Below, piece by piece: positions 9,437 to 18,451 of a DNA stretch of 64,000 bases. Made by a program: the position numbers and the translations under genes. The stretch lies in the NCBI GenBank assembly GCA_963678395.1, contig OY782827.1, positions 1,736,001-1,800,000 on the forward strand, read 5' to 3'. Source of the stretch: JAAYAE01 sp963678395. GTDB lineage: Bacteria; Bacillota; Negativicutes; Acidaminococcales; Acidaminococcaceae. The notes beneath the pieces are model-generated. The model did no database searches. It was not told the origin of the DNA and worked only from the letters and a program-made list of their open reading frames with translations. Within the stretch, counting starts at the first letter, position 1, and each line of letters begins with the position of its first letter.

Positions 9437-10387
9437 CTAATCTTTAAAATACTTTGGGTAGATGCCGGCTGCCAAAATTTCCACGCCATCAGCCACATAC
9501 TGCGAAACGGTGTAAACACATCCACCAGGCACCTCTACAATATCTTTATTGCGAATAGCATTAGTTGTAGCTAGCGATTCATCCTGCAACAACTCTTTTT
9601 TAGTCTCTGCTTTCATCATGCCACCACCATCCCATGTTGGAATAATAAAAGCATCCGGATTCATTACCACCAGCTGTTCCTTAGACAAAGTTTGCGCCAA
9701 TTGGGGTTCTAAGTCTCCAATAAGATTACGAGCATGCGCAAATTTACACATGTCGTTAAACATGCTTCCTTTAGCGCCAAAACCTCCATGGGGAACCAGC
9801 GCAATTACATTTTTTTGTTCGCTGACGGGTATTTTTTCTACTGTTGTCTCTACTGTTTGTAGCTTTTCATCAAATTTTCTTATAATTTCTGCTCCTTTTC
9901 CCTGTTCGCCAACAAGTGTGGCCACTTCTTTAATAGACGTTCTCACATCCTTTAAAGAATAGGGTGTTTTGTAAACATAAACAGGTATTCCCATGTCTCG
10001 CAAAGTCGTTGCCACCTTTGAATCCCACCAATCGGCTATTATTACTAAATCCGGGTTTAACGCTAAAATCGCTTCTGCGTTATTGCCCCGTATTTTTCCT
10101 TTTACCTGCTTACTGCGCTCACTAATGTGTGATATACCAGGGTCATCAGACAAATAAGTTAACCCTGCTATTCTTTCAGGGGAAACAAGGTCCATCAATA
10201 TTGCATCCGTGCCCAAGGTTAAAGAGACTATATGCATAGGTTTGCCCTGCATTTTAACGACATTACCTTTAGTATCAATTACTTCATATGACTTTAAATT
10301 ATCCGCCTTAGCGGTTTGTGAACAGCAACCTGTTAAAAGAAAACATCCATAAATTAACATAAACAAAAATCCAAGGCATTTCTTCAT
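9437..10387 (-). CDS. BtuF-like substrate-binding lipoprotein (copy 2)
   Basis: Class III periplasmic binding protein of 316 residues with a signal peptide ending in the lipobox LLTGC. It has the family segments MHIVSLTLGTDAILMDLV and LNPDLVIIADWWDS. It starts in a 4-base overlap with the end of the CbiZ gene and is followed by the cobN remnant, so it belongs to the riboswitch 2 operon. It is closely related to copy 1 through its whole length. Likely ligand is a corrinoid or its degradation intermediate (inference from CbiZ and riboswitch). Confidence 0.85.
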   Translation of the reverse strand: MKKCLGFLFMLIYGCFLLTGCCSQTAKADNLKSYEVIDTKGNVVKMQGKPMHIVSLTLGTDAILMDLVSPERIAGLTYLSDDPGISHISERSKQVKGKIRGNNAEAILALNPDLVIIADWWDSKVATTLRDMGIPVYVYKTPYSLKDVRTSIKEVATLVGEQGKGAEIIRKFDEKLQTVETTVEKIPVSEQKNVIALVPHGGFGAKGSMFNDMCKFAHARNLIGDLEPQLAQTLSKEQLVVMNPDAFIIPTWDGGGMMKAETKKELLQDESLATTNAIRNKDIVEVPGGCVYTVSQYVADGVEILAAGIYPKYFKD

Positions 10388-11507
10388 AGCACACCTCGCA
10401 TATTTATAACATTACCAACAAGCTTTTCTAAGGCTAAAACAAGTCCGTCCTTACTTTTATCTCCCACTTTTTCTTTAGTCCCCCCATAATGCTGTGATAA
10501 CTCATTTAAAATACCCTCACAACCAATACTTACTTCGTCAATTCCAAGAAGGTTCCATGAATATTGATCTAATAGGTAAAAATATAAGGATGTATCTACA
10601 ACAAAAAAATCATCTTTGTCAATTTTATTTAAAATGTTATCAAAGTTAGGCTTAGAAAGCTTTTTAACGCTATTATTGAAAATGCTACCTTTAGTGATAG
10701 AAAATCTTTCTGCTCTTCTGAGAAAACTATGCTGCACCTTTTCGTCAATACCATTATGCTTGAAAATTGCTAGTTTAACGGCTTTTTTTACCACCCGACC
10801 TATTAACGCTTACCTGTATCTTGAACAACGACTTCAGATTGCGGATTAGCAATAATAATCATTTGGTCTGTCCCTGTCCCCGTAGCAAGACCTGACGAAT
10901 ACTTACTACCTATAATGAGTTCTTGCAAAGCTGCGGCCTTAGCTTCAGTGGCCGTTACCAAAGATCTAGCCATAACGCCGCCATTCATATCGGCATCTAT
11001 TAGCAAAATTATATTAATAGTGCCGGGTACAGGAATTATTTCCTTATTAGAAAACCCATCGAAATGCGCCGGGTCACCTATTCTTCCGGGGTTACCGGCA
11101 ACGCCTGCTGTTACTATAGCCGTCACCGTAACACCCTTATATTTTTCTTTTTCAATAACTGCGTTCTTCATAGGAACTCCGGTCCCCATTGCTGAAATCA
11201 GTGCAGGATTATAGCCCAAATTTTTAATTAGTTCTTGCATTTCCTGTTTATATATTTCAAGGGTCATGCCCTTATTTTCACCGGAATTATGATGGTTCAA
11301 AATTCCCTGTAAATCTTCTCGATATCCACCATTATAAACTGCCGTACTCAAGACTTTTCTTGGCGCAAGAAAATGAACTATGATTGTATCATCTTGACAA
11401 TAAATATTATCGCCAGTACTCAGATTTTCCATATTTATACACTCCCCTGTCAAACATTGCAGAAAGCTTAAAAATAATAAACTTAAAATAACTATATTTT
11501 TAATCAT
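10384..11507 (-). pseudogene. cbiZ: Adenosylcobinamide amidohydrolase CbiZ, frameshifted
   Basis: CbiZ removes the nucleotide loop of pseudocobalamins so that salvaged corrinoids can be rebuilt. The first frame (11507-10803) holds VLSTAVYNGG and SGLATGTGTDQ, conserved in CbiZ. The normal C-terminal extension (LIGRVVKKAVKLAIFKHNG, QHSFLRRAERF) continues in another frame from about 10806 to 10384, so an indel near 10803 (probably with a small deletion) breaks it. Two starts are possible: ATG at 11507, coupled to the nitrilase stop, gives a hydrophobic N-terminus resembling a signal peptide; ATG at 11432 has GGGGAG 8 bases upstream and gives a normal cytoplasmic protein. I favour 11432. Confidence 0.8.
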
Positions 11508-12286
11508 AGTACATAACTATTCCATGCCAATTTTTGAAAAATAGGGCATTTTCCTTCTGCATTATTCAAATCAATTTCAAATATTAAAATCATTTCTTCA
11601 ACGCCACTATAAACTGTTTTAATTTCATCATTAATCACAACTGCGCTTTGTGCAATTGTGCAATTCATGCCATTGCTTGTTCCCGTCTGGTTACAAACTA
11701 TCACAGGAAGTTTACTTGTATAGGAACAACGCTTCCAAGCCATCTCAGGAGGTCCCCCACAACCTGGTGGCCATGCCGCCGGCAAAATTATAATATCAGC
11801 CCCTGCCAGCGCCAGCTTATAAGCATTAGTGTCATACCAAGCATCAGCACAAACTAAAATACCGCATTTAACGTTGTCACAAACAATGGGTTCCATTACA
11901 TTCCCCGCAGTTGACCAAGCCTCTGCTTTTCCGCCAACGGTCTTGTTCTTATTATGAATGCCGACTATTTTACCCGTATTTTCTATAACGGTACAGCTGT
12001 TATAATCGTTTAAAGTTTGACTATCACGCCTAGCACCACATAAAAATATATTTACCCGCAGCTCTTTAGCTAAATCAGTGAATATATCTAAATAATCATT
12101 GTTTAAAATATCAATTTCATATAAATCACTATTACACGCCATAAAATACCCCTGTATAGCCATTTCCGGCGTAATAATGTATGTAGCACCATTTTGAGCA
12201 GCTATTTTTATGCTTTTACATAACTTATCTATATTCTTTTCTTGTGGCCCACCGGCCAAATTCAAATGTAATAAAGCTATTTTCAT
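11504..12286 (-). CDS. Carbon-nitrogen hydrolase (nitrilase superfamily)
   Basis: Hydrolase of 260 residues with the nitrilase triad visible: Glu in TPEMAIQGY (about 41), Lys in HNKNKTVGG (about 110) and Cys in GILVCADAWYD (about 146). It begins the intact part of the riboswitch 2 operon and overlaps the cbiZ frame by 4 bases. Nitrilase-family enzymes cleave amides or nitriles. Next to CbiZ, an amidohydrolase, a role in trimming amide groups of a corrinoid side chain or of a released aminoalcohol product is an attractive inference. No secretion signal is seen. Substrate is unknown. Confidence 0.8.
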   Translation of the reverse strand: MKIALLHLNLAGGPQEKNIDKLCKSIKIAAQNGATYIITPEMAIQGYFMACNSDLYEIDILNNDYLDIFTDLAKELRVNIFLCGARRDSQTLNDYNSCTVIENTGKIVGIHNKNKTVGGKAEAWSTAGNVMEPIVCDNVKCGILVCADAWYDTNAYKLALAGADIIILPAAWPPGCGGPPEMAWKRCSYTSKLPVIVCNQTGTSNGMNCTIAQSAVVINDEIKTVYSGVEEMILIFEIDLNNAEGKCPIFQKLAWNSYVL

Positions 12287-12310
12287 AATTAACTCCTATT
12301 ATTGAAAGTT

Positions 12311-12341
12311 AGGCATGGCTATTTTGCCATGCCTATTTTTT
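12311..12341 (+). terminator. Hairpin with plus-strand T-run
   Basis: Perfect 9-bp stem AGGCATGGC / GCCATGCCT followed by ATTTTTTA on the plus strand. It lies just downstream of the receptor remnant on the minus strand, where no T-run follows, so its working direction is unclear. It may end antisense transcription. Confidence 0.4.
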
Positions 12342-12350
12342 ATCCACGAT

Positions 12351-12422
12351 TTAGAAAGAATATTGTAAACCAACAACAAAGTTGCGGCCCGGTGATGTAT
12401 ACCATTCATTTGGAGAACCCCA
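12351..12422 (-). pseudogene. C-terminal remnant of a TonB-dependent receptor
   Basis: About 23 codons ending in EWYTSPGRNFVVGLQYSF and stop TAA at 12351-12353. This matches the last strand of the neighbouring receptor (GWYSAQGRNFQVGVEYSF). The rest of the gene is missing: upstream sequence reads directly into the leader behind riboswitch 2. It therefore marks a receptor gene removed by deletion, leaving riboswitch 2 fused to the nitrilase operon. Confidence 0.8.
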
Positions 12423-12520
12423 TTTAACAAGGGAAATGCCTTAGCTCCTTGTAATACAACTATTTTCCTGTAGCCATTTTTGTATGATCCTACCCTACTT
12501 ATTGTCATAAATACACTAGA

Positions 12521-12551
12521 TAAAAAACCTCTCTGCCTTAGCAGAGAGGTT
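12521..12551 (-). terminator. Riboswitch 2 expression-platform terminator
   Basis: Hairpin AACCTCTCTGC / GCAGAGAGGTT followed on the minus strand by six Ts. The same stem sequence occurs behind riboswitches 3 and 5 and, in a variant, 4. Confidence 0.85.
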
Positions 12552-12597
12552 AAATAAATAGAGAACACCAATATAAGCATATTGGTAAAAAGTTCGC

Positions 12598-12780
12598 TAC
12601 CTTCCCATCGCGCGCAAGAAGTAATGGTAATAAATAGGCAGTTATTCTGACTTAGTTTCATTGCTCCCCTTGCCTTCCCAAGATTACGCTCAGTGGCATT
12701 TCAAGGTTTGCTCCACATTACAGCGGCGGGACCGTATTGGCTTTACACCAATTTCCCTATTAAGCTCTTACGAGCACCTA
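12598..12780 (-). ncRNA. Cobalamin riboswitch 2
   Basis: The minus strand contains GGTGCTCGTAAGAGC, TAGGGAA, the GGTCCCGCCGCTGTAATGTG core, GCCACTGAG, TTGGGAAGGC, GTCAGAATAACTGCCT and a distal TACC...GGTA hairpin (P13-like). It is nearly identical to copies 3-5. It now controls a receptor remnant, nitrilase, cbiZ, the BtuF-like protein and the cobN remnant. Confidence 0.94.
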
Positions 12781-12821
12781 CTTAAACTATATTTAATTAT
12801 TAGAAAATATTACTGATTAGG

Positions 12822-12852
12822 ATAATAAACTATATACCCGTAGTAGAGTCAA
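12822..12852 (-). promoter_or_regulatory. Putative promoter of riboswitch 2 transcript
   Basis: TTGACT (-35) and TATTAT (-10), 19-base spacer, about 40 bases before the riboswitch. The segment with TACTACGGGTATATAG is conserved upstream of riboswitches 2, 3 and 5. Its -35 box is about 15 bases from the end of the upstream receptor gene. Confidence 0.5.
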
Positions 12853-12866
12853 GTATACAATAAAAT

Positions 12867-14783
12867 TTAGAAAGAATATTCAACGCCAACTTGGAAATTA
12901 CGCCCTTGTGCGGAATACCACCCAGAACTTTCCGGTATCATATTATAAGGCTGGTCAGTGTAGAACTTGTCAAATAAGTTATTAACCTTCGCAAAAACTT
13001 TTACTGCTTTTGTTGCTTTATAATTTACTCCGAAATCAACTAGCCAAAAAGATTTTAAGGTATCCGGGACTAAAGCCTCATTTACCATTCTACCAGGTCT
13101 ATCAATAATTCCTCGCAAATTAATAAAAGTATCCACTTTATCTTTGTCATAATTAAATCCAATATTATATTGGCCCTTAGGAATATACCCATCTCTATTG
13201 GCATTATTAGTTGAGCTTGCAGGGTCAATGTAAGTGTGAGTATAACCAAAATTCATTCTTACGTTCTTGTTAAAAATTTTATTAAGATTAAAATTCCATA
13301 CTCTAATCTCCTCTGCACCAGAATTATAGAATTTCCGTGTCGAATTATTAAAAGCTATCATGTTGTCAGCATTTGTTTTAAAAATATTAATGGACATACT
13401 GGCAGAATCATTAAATTTATGATTTAGCCCGAATTCAACCGTATGACCTTCTTCCGGCCGTAAATCCCTGCCTCCCATTGGTGAATTTGTCTGGTATTGG
13501 TTAGGTGCGACAAAAAACTCTTTATAGCTAAAATAAGCATTGGTTAGTTCATTAAAATCATAACCAATTGTTCCACTCTTGCTTGTATTACTGCCATATT
13601 CAGAATTATGTGTAAACCTAATACCCGGGGTAATTGATAGTGCACCCATCTGAATTTTATCTTGCAAAAATGCTCCTGTATTAGAAATAGAGGTACCATT
13701 CCAATTTGGCGTATTCTTGTCATAATATTTATTCATTGTATCTTTATAATAATCAATTCCACCAATTAAAATATGTTGACCTTTTATAAAAGTCAATTGA
13801 TCACTTGCCCCCAATGTTTCTTGATCCATCATCCATAAGTTTGCCGTGCTTTTGTAATTATCGTTTAATTTATCTTTATGCAAGTAAATGGAAAATTGAT
13901 TACTTAATTCATTTGTAAATTTACTCTTTAACGATAAGCTAAATTTCGTATTATCTTTATTCCCAAAATTTGCTTGTGTTTCAGTAACCCCAGCTCTTTG
14001 AGGTCTTTGATATTCGGATTTGTATTTTTGAAAACTAAACTCCAAATTATTCTTCTCATTAAAATCTTTGCCAATTTTTACATCATAGGTATCTGCATCA
14101 AGATCATTAACTATTTCATTCCCATTACCGTCCTTATAATTACCCATCTTATTCTTTTGAGCCGAGATAATCCAATAAATGCCATTTTTACTTCCTTGAT
14201 TCATTAACTTATAAGTATGTTTTTGAGCACTTCCATAAATACCTGTCAAAGTCGTCTTTACTGTATTATCATCAGGTTTCCTTGTAATAATATTTATAAC
14301 ACCACCAACAGCATCTGATCCATAAAGCGTTGAAGCAGACCCTTTCAAAACCTCTATTCGCTCCACGGTATCAAGATTGCCGTATTCAGAAGCTTGGATG
14401 ACACTTGATACAGAGCCATTCGTATTTGCTCGCATTCCGTCAATCAAAACAACTATATTTGTGGAACCATTAATATAGAGTCGATTTGAAGTATAATTGT
14501 CACCGCCGGCTGAATAATTTTGAACATTTACTCCCGGTACATCTTTTAAAGCATCGCCTAAATCCACATAATGGCTTTTCTCTATTTTATCACAAGTAAT
14601 AATGCTCATATTCGCTTGAGCCTCAAATTCCTTAGTCGGCGTCCTATTAGCCGTTACTACAATTTGATCTAAGTTAAAACTTAACTTCTCATCTTCTGAG
14701 GCGCTTGCAACTCCCCCCATTATTAACGTACCTGTAATAAGCATTCCCATTAAAACTTTAGTACACAATCTTCTTTTTTTCAA
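12867..14783 (-). CDS. TonB-dependent outer-membrane receptor (BtuB-like)
   Basis: Receptor of 638 residues. A signal peptide (core VLMGMLITGTLIMGGVASA) is followed by a TonB-box-like stretch LDQIVVTANRTP, a plug domain (about 45-165, with GVNVQNYSAGG, LKGSASTLYGSDAVGGVIN) and a 22-strand-type beta-barrel ending in the aromatic VGVEYSF. Size and plug fit the BtuB group of vitamin B12 receptors. Expression is controlled by riboswitch 3. Its last codons are duplicated upstream of riboswitch 3. Corrinoid import is inferred from riboswitch control. Confidence 0.9.
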   Translation of the reverse strand: MKKRRLCTKVLMGMLITGTLIMGGVASASEDEKLSFNLDQIVVTANRTPTKEFEAQANMSIITCDKIEKSHYVDLGDALKDVPGVNVQNYSAGGDNYTSNRLYINGSTNIVVLIDGMRANTNGSVSSVIQASEYGNLDTVERIEVLKGSASTLYGSDAVGGVINIITRKPDDNTVKTTLTGIYGSAQKHTYKLMNQGSKNGIYWIISAQKNKMGNYKDGNGNEIVNDLDADTYDVKIGKDFNEKNNLEFSFQKYKSEYQRPQRAGVTETQANFGNKDNTKFSLSLKSKFTNELSNQFSIYLHKDKLNDNYKSTANLWMMDQETLGASDQLTFIKGQHILIGGIDYYKDTMNKYYDKNTPNWNGTSISNTGAFLQDKIQMGALSITPGIRFTHNSEYGSNTSKSGTIGYDFNELTNAYFSYKEFFVAPNQYQTNSPMGGRDLRPEEGHTVEFGLNHKFNDSASMSINIFKTNADNMIAFNNSTRKFYNSGAEEIRVWNFNLNKIFNKNVRMNFGYTHTYIDPASSTNNANRDGYIPKGQYNIGFNYDKDKVDTFINLRGIIDRPGRMVNEALVPDTLKSFWLVDFGVNYKATKAVKVFAKVNNLFDKFYTDQPYNMIPESSGWYSAQGRNFQVGVEYSF

Positions 14784-14876
14784 TTCAGCATCTTCCCTTC
14801 AATTTTTTATTGTAATATGACAATTTTTCTGCAGCCATTCTTGTATAGTCCTGCACTAAAAGTTGTCATAAATACA

Positions 14877-14909
14877 TAAAAGTAAACCTCTCTGCCGTGG
14901 CAGAGAGGT
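14877..14909 (-). terminator. Riboswitch 3 expression-platform terminator
   Basis: Hairpin ACCTCTCTGCC / GGCAGAGAGGT on the minus strand, followed by TTTACTTTTATG. The T-tract is interrupted but the stem is very stable. Confidence 0.75.
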
Positions 14910-14955
14910 AAAATGAACGGAAATAACCAATATAGTGTATTGGTCAAAAGTTCGC

Positions 14956-15142
14956 TACCTTCCCATCGCGCGCAGGAAATAATGGTATACATAAATAGGC
15001 AGTTCTTCTGACTTAGTTTCATTGCGCCCCTTGCCTTCCCAAGATTACTCTCAGTGGCATTTCAAGGTTTGCTCCACATTACAGCGGCGGGACCGTATTG
15101 GTTTTGCACCAATTTCCCTATTAAGCCCTTCCAGGCACCTAC
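14956..15142 (-). ncRNA. Cobalamin riboswitch 3
   Basis: Same landmarks as riboswitch 2 (TAGGGAA, GGTCCCGCCGCTGTAATGTG, GCCACTGAGAG, TTGGGAAGGC, GTCAGAAGAACTGCCT, distal TACC...GGTA hairpin). It directly precedes the TonB receptor at 12867-14783. Confidence 0.94.
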
Positions 15143-15182
15143 TTACGCTATATTTAATTATTGACAAATATTACTGATTAGG

Positions 15183-15213
15183 ATAGTAAACTATATACCC
15201 GTAGTAGAGTCAA
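15183..15213 (-). promoter_or_regulatory. Putative promoter of riboswitch 3 transcript
   Basis: TTGACT and TACTAT, spacer 19, in the same conserved TACTACGGGTATATAG segment as before riboswitch 2. Confidence 0.45.
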
Positions 15214-15292
15214 GTATACAATAAAATTTAGAAAGAATATTCAACGCCAACTTGTAAATTTCATCTATTTTAAAATTGCACGAAGAAAAAAA

Positions 15293-17248
15293 TTAAAATC
15301 TTCTTTCATAAGTTAAAGTGTAATTAGCCTTTGATGAGTAATATTCATAATTGTTAAGTACATCTTCTCTATTCAGCAAATTACGTCCTATTAATTTAAT
15401 ACTCTCAACCTTATCTGGACTATAACTTAGTGTTACCGTCAAATCACAGCTATTTTTCAAGCTATGATCCTTTAGCGTAGATGACGTACGTTCATAATTA
15501 TAGTATGCTTCTTCGCGACCTAAATAAGCAAATACACGTGCATCAGCTGTAAATTTATTCCGATTATAATTAGTCCCTACATTAAGTACATATTTTGAAG
15601 AATCTTGTACCCAACCAGCAGTAGAACTGGATTTAGCTTTAGGATTTTGCCAAGTAATTCCAATATTTGTTGTCAATTGTGGGTTAATTTTTTGTTTATA
15701 ATTTACTTCTAACCCAGTATTTTCCCATTTATCCCTATTACGCATTATGCTTGCTCCGCTCTCATCTTTATCCCAATAAAATTTATCTTTTACTGTCATA
15801 TGAAAAATGTCTGCTGAAATTGCTTTATGTGCATCTTCAAATTTATAACCAGTTTCATAGGACATTCCAGATTGCGGTTTTAAATCAGAATTAATTACAA
15901 AATTACTGGTATAACTAAATCCAGAAGCAATAGATGGCATTTCAAAAGATCTTCCCACATTAAAATAATAGGATGATTCATCATTAACTTTATATAAACC
16001 TTGTAATTGTGGCAATAATTGAAAATCGCTATCTTGAAATTCTGAACTAGACATATAATATTCACGTACGCCAAATATTATATCAAATCTATCATTGACT
16101 TTGTGATCATATGATTGATACAAGGAATAACTGTTACGTCCATTTTTTCTATTTTTTGCTGTCCCGTAATCGTTTTTCATATATTCACGAGTAGCATTAG
16201 CACCTAACACTAGCAAATCATTATCATTCCGTAGGCTAATCTCCTTTTGTATATCAAAATTAGCATCATAGCCAAAATAAGTATTATCCGTATATTTTTT
16301 AGGATATGACTTATTGTATATTGTATCAATATCTATTGTATTATAGCCTGCAGTTGCTCTTACTCCTGCTGACCTGTTATTGTAAACCAAGGAAAAATTA
16401 TTATAAGTTATATCTGTATCTGATAAATAGTTGTTAGTCGGAAGGAACTTTGAAAAAGCCCCTGTTTCATATTTAGCCTTACTATTTGTCCTACCATAAC
16501 TAAAAATAAAATCTTTGGCAACGTTAACATCTAAATACATTTGATTTGATTTCTTGTCTTTAAGATTCATAGATGGTCCTGAGCCCGTTATGCCAGGGTT
16601 TTCAACACCATAACGGTCCTTTGTACGTGTTTTCTTAACCCCAAAGTTAAATGAATTACTATGAATATTTATACCACCCTCTTTTGTCTGATTTCCAACA
16701 GTACTATAAATATTCCCTCCACATTCACCATTTTTATTGGCTTTTTTAGTAATAACATTAACTACCCCGCCAATTGCTTGTGGTCCATATAAAACAGAAT
16801 TTGCACCTTTAACTATTTCAATACGTTCAATTTGATCAATAGGAATATTATTTAAAGTAGCATGGTTCATATAGTTACTTGGGTTACCATTAACAAGAAT
16901 CAATGTCCCATCATCTATCCCACGCATCCGTATTCTCGACATCATGCCGCCATAATCTCCACCATCATCTTGATAAGCATGAACATTAGCCTGAGTTAAA
17001 TTTTTTACTGCCTCAAATGCAGTACTGTAGCCACCATCTTTAATTTCTTTTGATGTAATAACCATCACATTAGCCGGGGTATCCAAAATCTTTTTTTCTG
17101 TTCTCGTAGCCGTTACTACAACTTGATCCAATGAGAATTCATTTAACCCATTATCTGAGCTTGCGGCCTTGACAATTGTTCCACCACATAATAATGTTCC
17201 GGTAATGACCGCAGCCATTACTGCCTTTAACCTTACACTTTTTTTCAA
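15293..17248 (-). CDS. TonB-dependent outer-membrane receptor
   Basis: Receptor of about 651 residues. An in-frame ATG lies at 17308, but GGGGAG at 17256-17261 (complement) favours a TTG or GTG start at 17248/17251, just before LKKSVRLKAVMAA. The signal peptide is followed by the TonB-box-like LDQVVVTATRTEK, a plug (IVKGANSVLYGPQAIGGVVN) and a barrel ending in LTYERRF. It differs strongly from the receptor at 12867-14783 after the plug, suggesting another ligand or corrinoid variant. It is controlled by riboswitch 4. Confidence 0.88.
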   Translation of the reverse strand: MKKSVRLKAVMAAVITGTLLCGGTIVKAASSDNGLNEFSLDQVVVTATRTEKKILDTPANVMVITSKEIKDGGYSTAFEAVKNLTQANVHAYQDDGGDYGGMMSRIRMRGIDDGTLILVNGNPSNYMNHATLNNIPIDQIERIEIVKGANSVLYGPQAIGGVVNVITKKANKNGECGGNIYSTVGNQTKEGGINIHSNSFNFGVKKTRTKDRYGVENPGITGSGPSMNLKDKKSNQMYLDVNVAKDFIFSYGRTNSKAKYETGAFSKFLPTNNYLSDTDITYNNFSLVYNNRSAGVRATAGYNTIDIDTIYNKSYPKKYTDNTYFGYDANFDIQKEISLRNDNDLLVLGANATREYMKNDYGTAKNRKNGRNSYSLYQSYDHKVNDRFDIIFGVREYYMSSSEFQDSDFQLLPQLQGLYKVNDESSYYFNVGRSFEMPSIASGFSYTSNFVINSDLKPQSGMSYETGYKFEDAHKAISADIFHMTVKDKFYWDKDESGASIMRNRDKWENTGLEVNYKQKINPQLTTNIGITWQNPKAKSSSTAGWVQDSSKYVLNVGTNYNRNKFTADARVFAYLGREEAYYNYERTSSTLKDHSLKNSCDLTVTLSYSPDKVESIKLIGRNLLNREDVLNNYEYYSSKANYTLTYERRF

Positions 17249-17351
17249 CACAAATCTCCCCTTTAATAAAAGCTGTTTTATAGAAAACAAAATATTTCTG
17301 ACGTCCATTTTTGCATGGACACATCCTACTTTATTTTGTAACTATCAATAA

Positions 17352-17382
17352 TTAAACCTCTTTGCGCGCGCAAAGAGGTTTA
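17352..17382 (-). terminator. Riboswitch 4 hairpin (terminator-like)
   Basis: Long stem TTAAACCTCTTTGCG / CGCAAAGAGGTTTAA. The T-run after it on the minus strand is weak (TTTAATTATT), so it may work less efficiently than the other copies. Confidence 0.6.
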
Positions 17383-17426
17383 AAGAACATAGTACGCCAA
17401 TAGAAACCTATCGAGCATATATTCGC

Positions 17427-17612
17427 TACCTTCCCATCGCGCGCAGGAAATAATGGTATACATAAATAGGCAGTTATTCTGACTTAGTTTCATTGCTCCC
17501 CTTGCCTTCCCAAGATTACTCTCAGTGGCATTTCAAGGTTTGCTCCACATTACAGCGGCGGGACCGTATTGGTATTGCACCAATTTCCCTATTAAGCTCT
17601 TACGAGCACCTA
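17427..17612 (-). ncRNA. Cobalamin riboswitch 4
   Basis: Core identical in layout to riboswitches 2 and 3, including GGTCCCGCCGCTGTAATGTG, GCCACTGAG, TTGGGAAGGC and GTCAGAATAACTGCCT. It precedes the receptor at 15293-17248. The conserved promoter block of copies 2, 3 and 5 is absent here; upstream DNA is the end of the activator gene. Confidence 0.94.
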
Positions 17613-17685
17613 TTCCTTATATTAAATTAACTTTTTATAATTTTCAGCTTTTACCCTATGCTTTTGCCATTTTACACTTGTGTTC

Positions 17686-18451
17686 CTATTTCAAAGAACA
17701 AGCAGCGCCATATGCAACTGTAAATTGCGGATATTCCAAGACATATACATCACTAAAAAGCTCATCTTCAATAGCTAAGGCAAGACCATGGTTATTGGCA
17801 GAGCCACCATCTAAATACAACGCTTCTTCTATTTCCTGATTACCTATCATACCCGATATACGCCTGGCAATTGATTCATGCAGACCCTTAATTATGTTTT
17901 CTTTTTTTGTGCCCTTGGCAACTAAGGATACCATTTCACTTTCAGCAAATACCACGCAAGTGCTATTTAAATACACGGCAGTATCTGCCTGCTCTGACAA
18001 TTTAGCAAAATCATAAATTGAAGTGTCTAATATACGTCCCGCCATTTCAAAAAATCTTCCTGTCCCTGCGGCGCATTTGTCATTCATCTTGAAATCTTGC
18101 AATTTTCCTGTTTCATCAATACTTATAATTTTTATATCTTGCCCACCAATATTAATGATAGTACGAGCTTTTTTGTCGCTTAGTAAATAAACACCTAAGG
18201 CATTTGCCGACACCTCATCAATAACACTATCTGCCGCGGCAATTAAACTTTTCCCATAACCGGTTGCCGCCATACCCGCAATGTCGCTTTCTTTAATGCC
18301 AAGTTCTTCCATTCCTTCTCTCACTATATCTTGTGCTAGAACTTCTTGGCCTGGAGCCGTCGGAATGGCTTTTTTCTAAACAATTCCTCTATTTTGTATA
18401 ATAACAGCTTTTATGGCAGTACTGCCTAAATCAATTCCTACTTTATAGTTC
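17686..18451 (-). pseudogene. 2-hydroxyacyl-CoA dehydratase activator (HgdC/BcrA-BadF type ATPase) with in-frame TAG
   Basis: Activators of this ASKHA family use ATP and a bridging [4Fe-4S] cluster to drive low-potential electron transfer. The start MNYKVGIDLGSTAIKAVI (ATG at 18451) holds the phosphate-binding loop; GYGKSLI, NIGGQDIK, KCAAGTGRFFE (with the cluster cysteine) and VVFAESEM follow. An amber TAG at 18376-18378 interrupts the frame about 25 codons in; everything after it is well conserved, so the mutation looks recent. An internal start would lose the P-loop. It overlaps the end of the HgdB-like gene. In this riboswitch 5 operon, reduction of a corrinoid is a plausible role. Confidence 0.82.

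Larger units (their letters stand above)
12598..12893. repeat. Riboswitch/promoter/receptor-end direct repeat, copy A
   Basis: About 296 bp covering riboswitch 2, its promoter and the last nine codons of a TonB receptor gene (encoding QVGVEYSF). It is almost identical to 14956-15254. The two copies bracket one receptor gene, so recombination between them would delete or duplicate a receptor-plus-riboswitch unit of about 2.36 kb. Confidence 0.8.
14956..15254. repeat. Riboswitch/promoter/receptor-end direct repeat, copy B
   Basis: Second copy of the 12598-12893 repeat. Positions 15228-15254 encode an orphan QVGVEYSF plus stop, which is not the end of the actual upstream receptor (whose gene ends YERRF at 15293). 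It is therefore a scar of an earlier receptor gene or of cassette duplication. Confidence 0.8.

Noticed and set aside
12299..12661. 120-codon minus-strand open frame across the riboswitch 2 leader
   Set aside because: It runs through the riboswitch 3' end and terminator; the real coding trace there is the short receptor stump in another frame.
14807..15022. 71-codon minus-strand open frame behind riboswitch 3
   Set aside because: It lies in the riboswitch expression platform and parallels the same non-coding frame behind riboswitch 2.
18376..18378. TAG in the HgdC-like gene as a recoded (pyrrolysine) codon
   Set aside because: No pyl genes or special context seen, and other genes here end in TAG as a normal stop (for example chlD frame 0 and cas3 fragment). 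A nonsense mutation is simpler.
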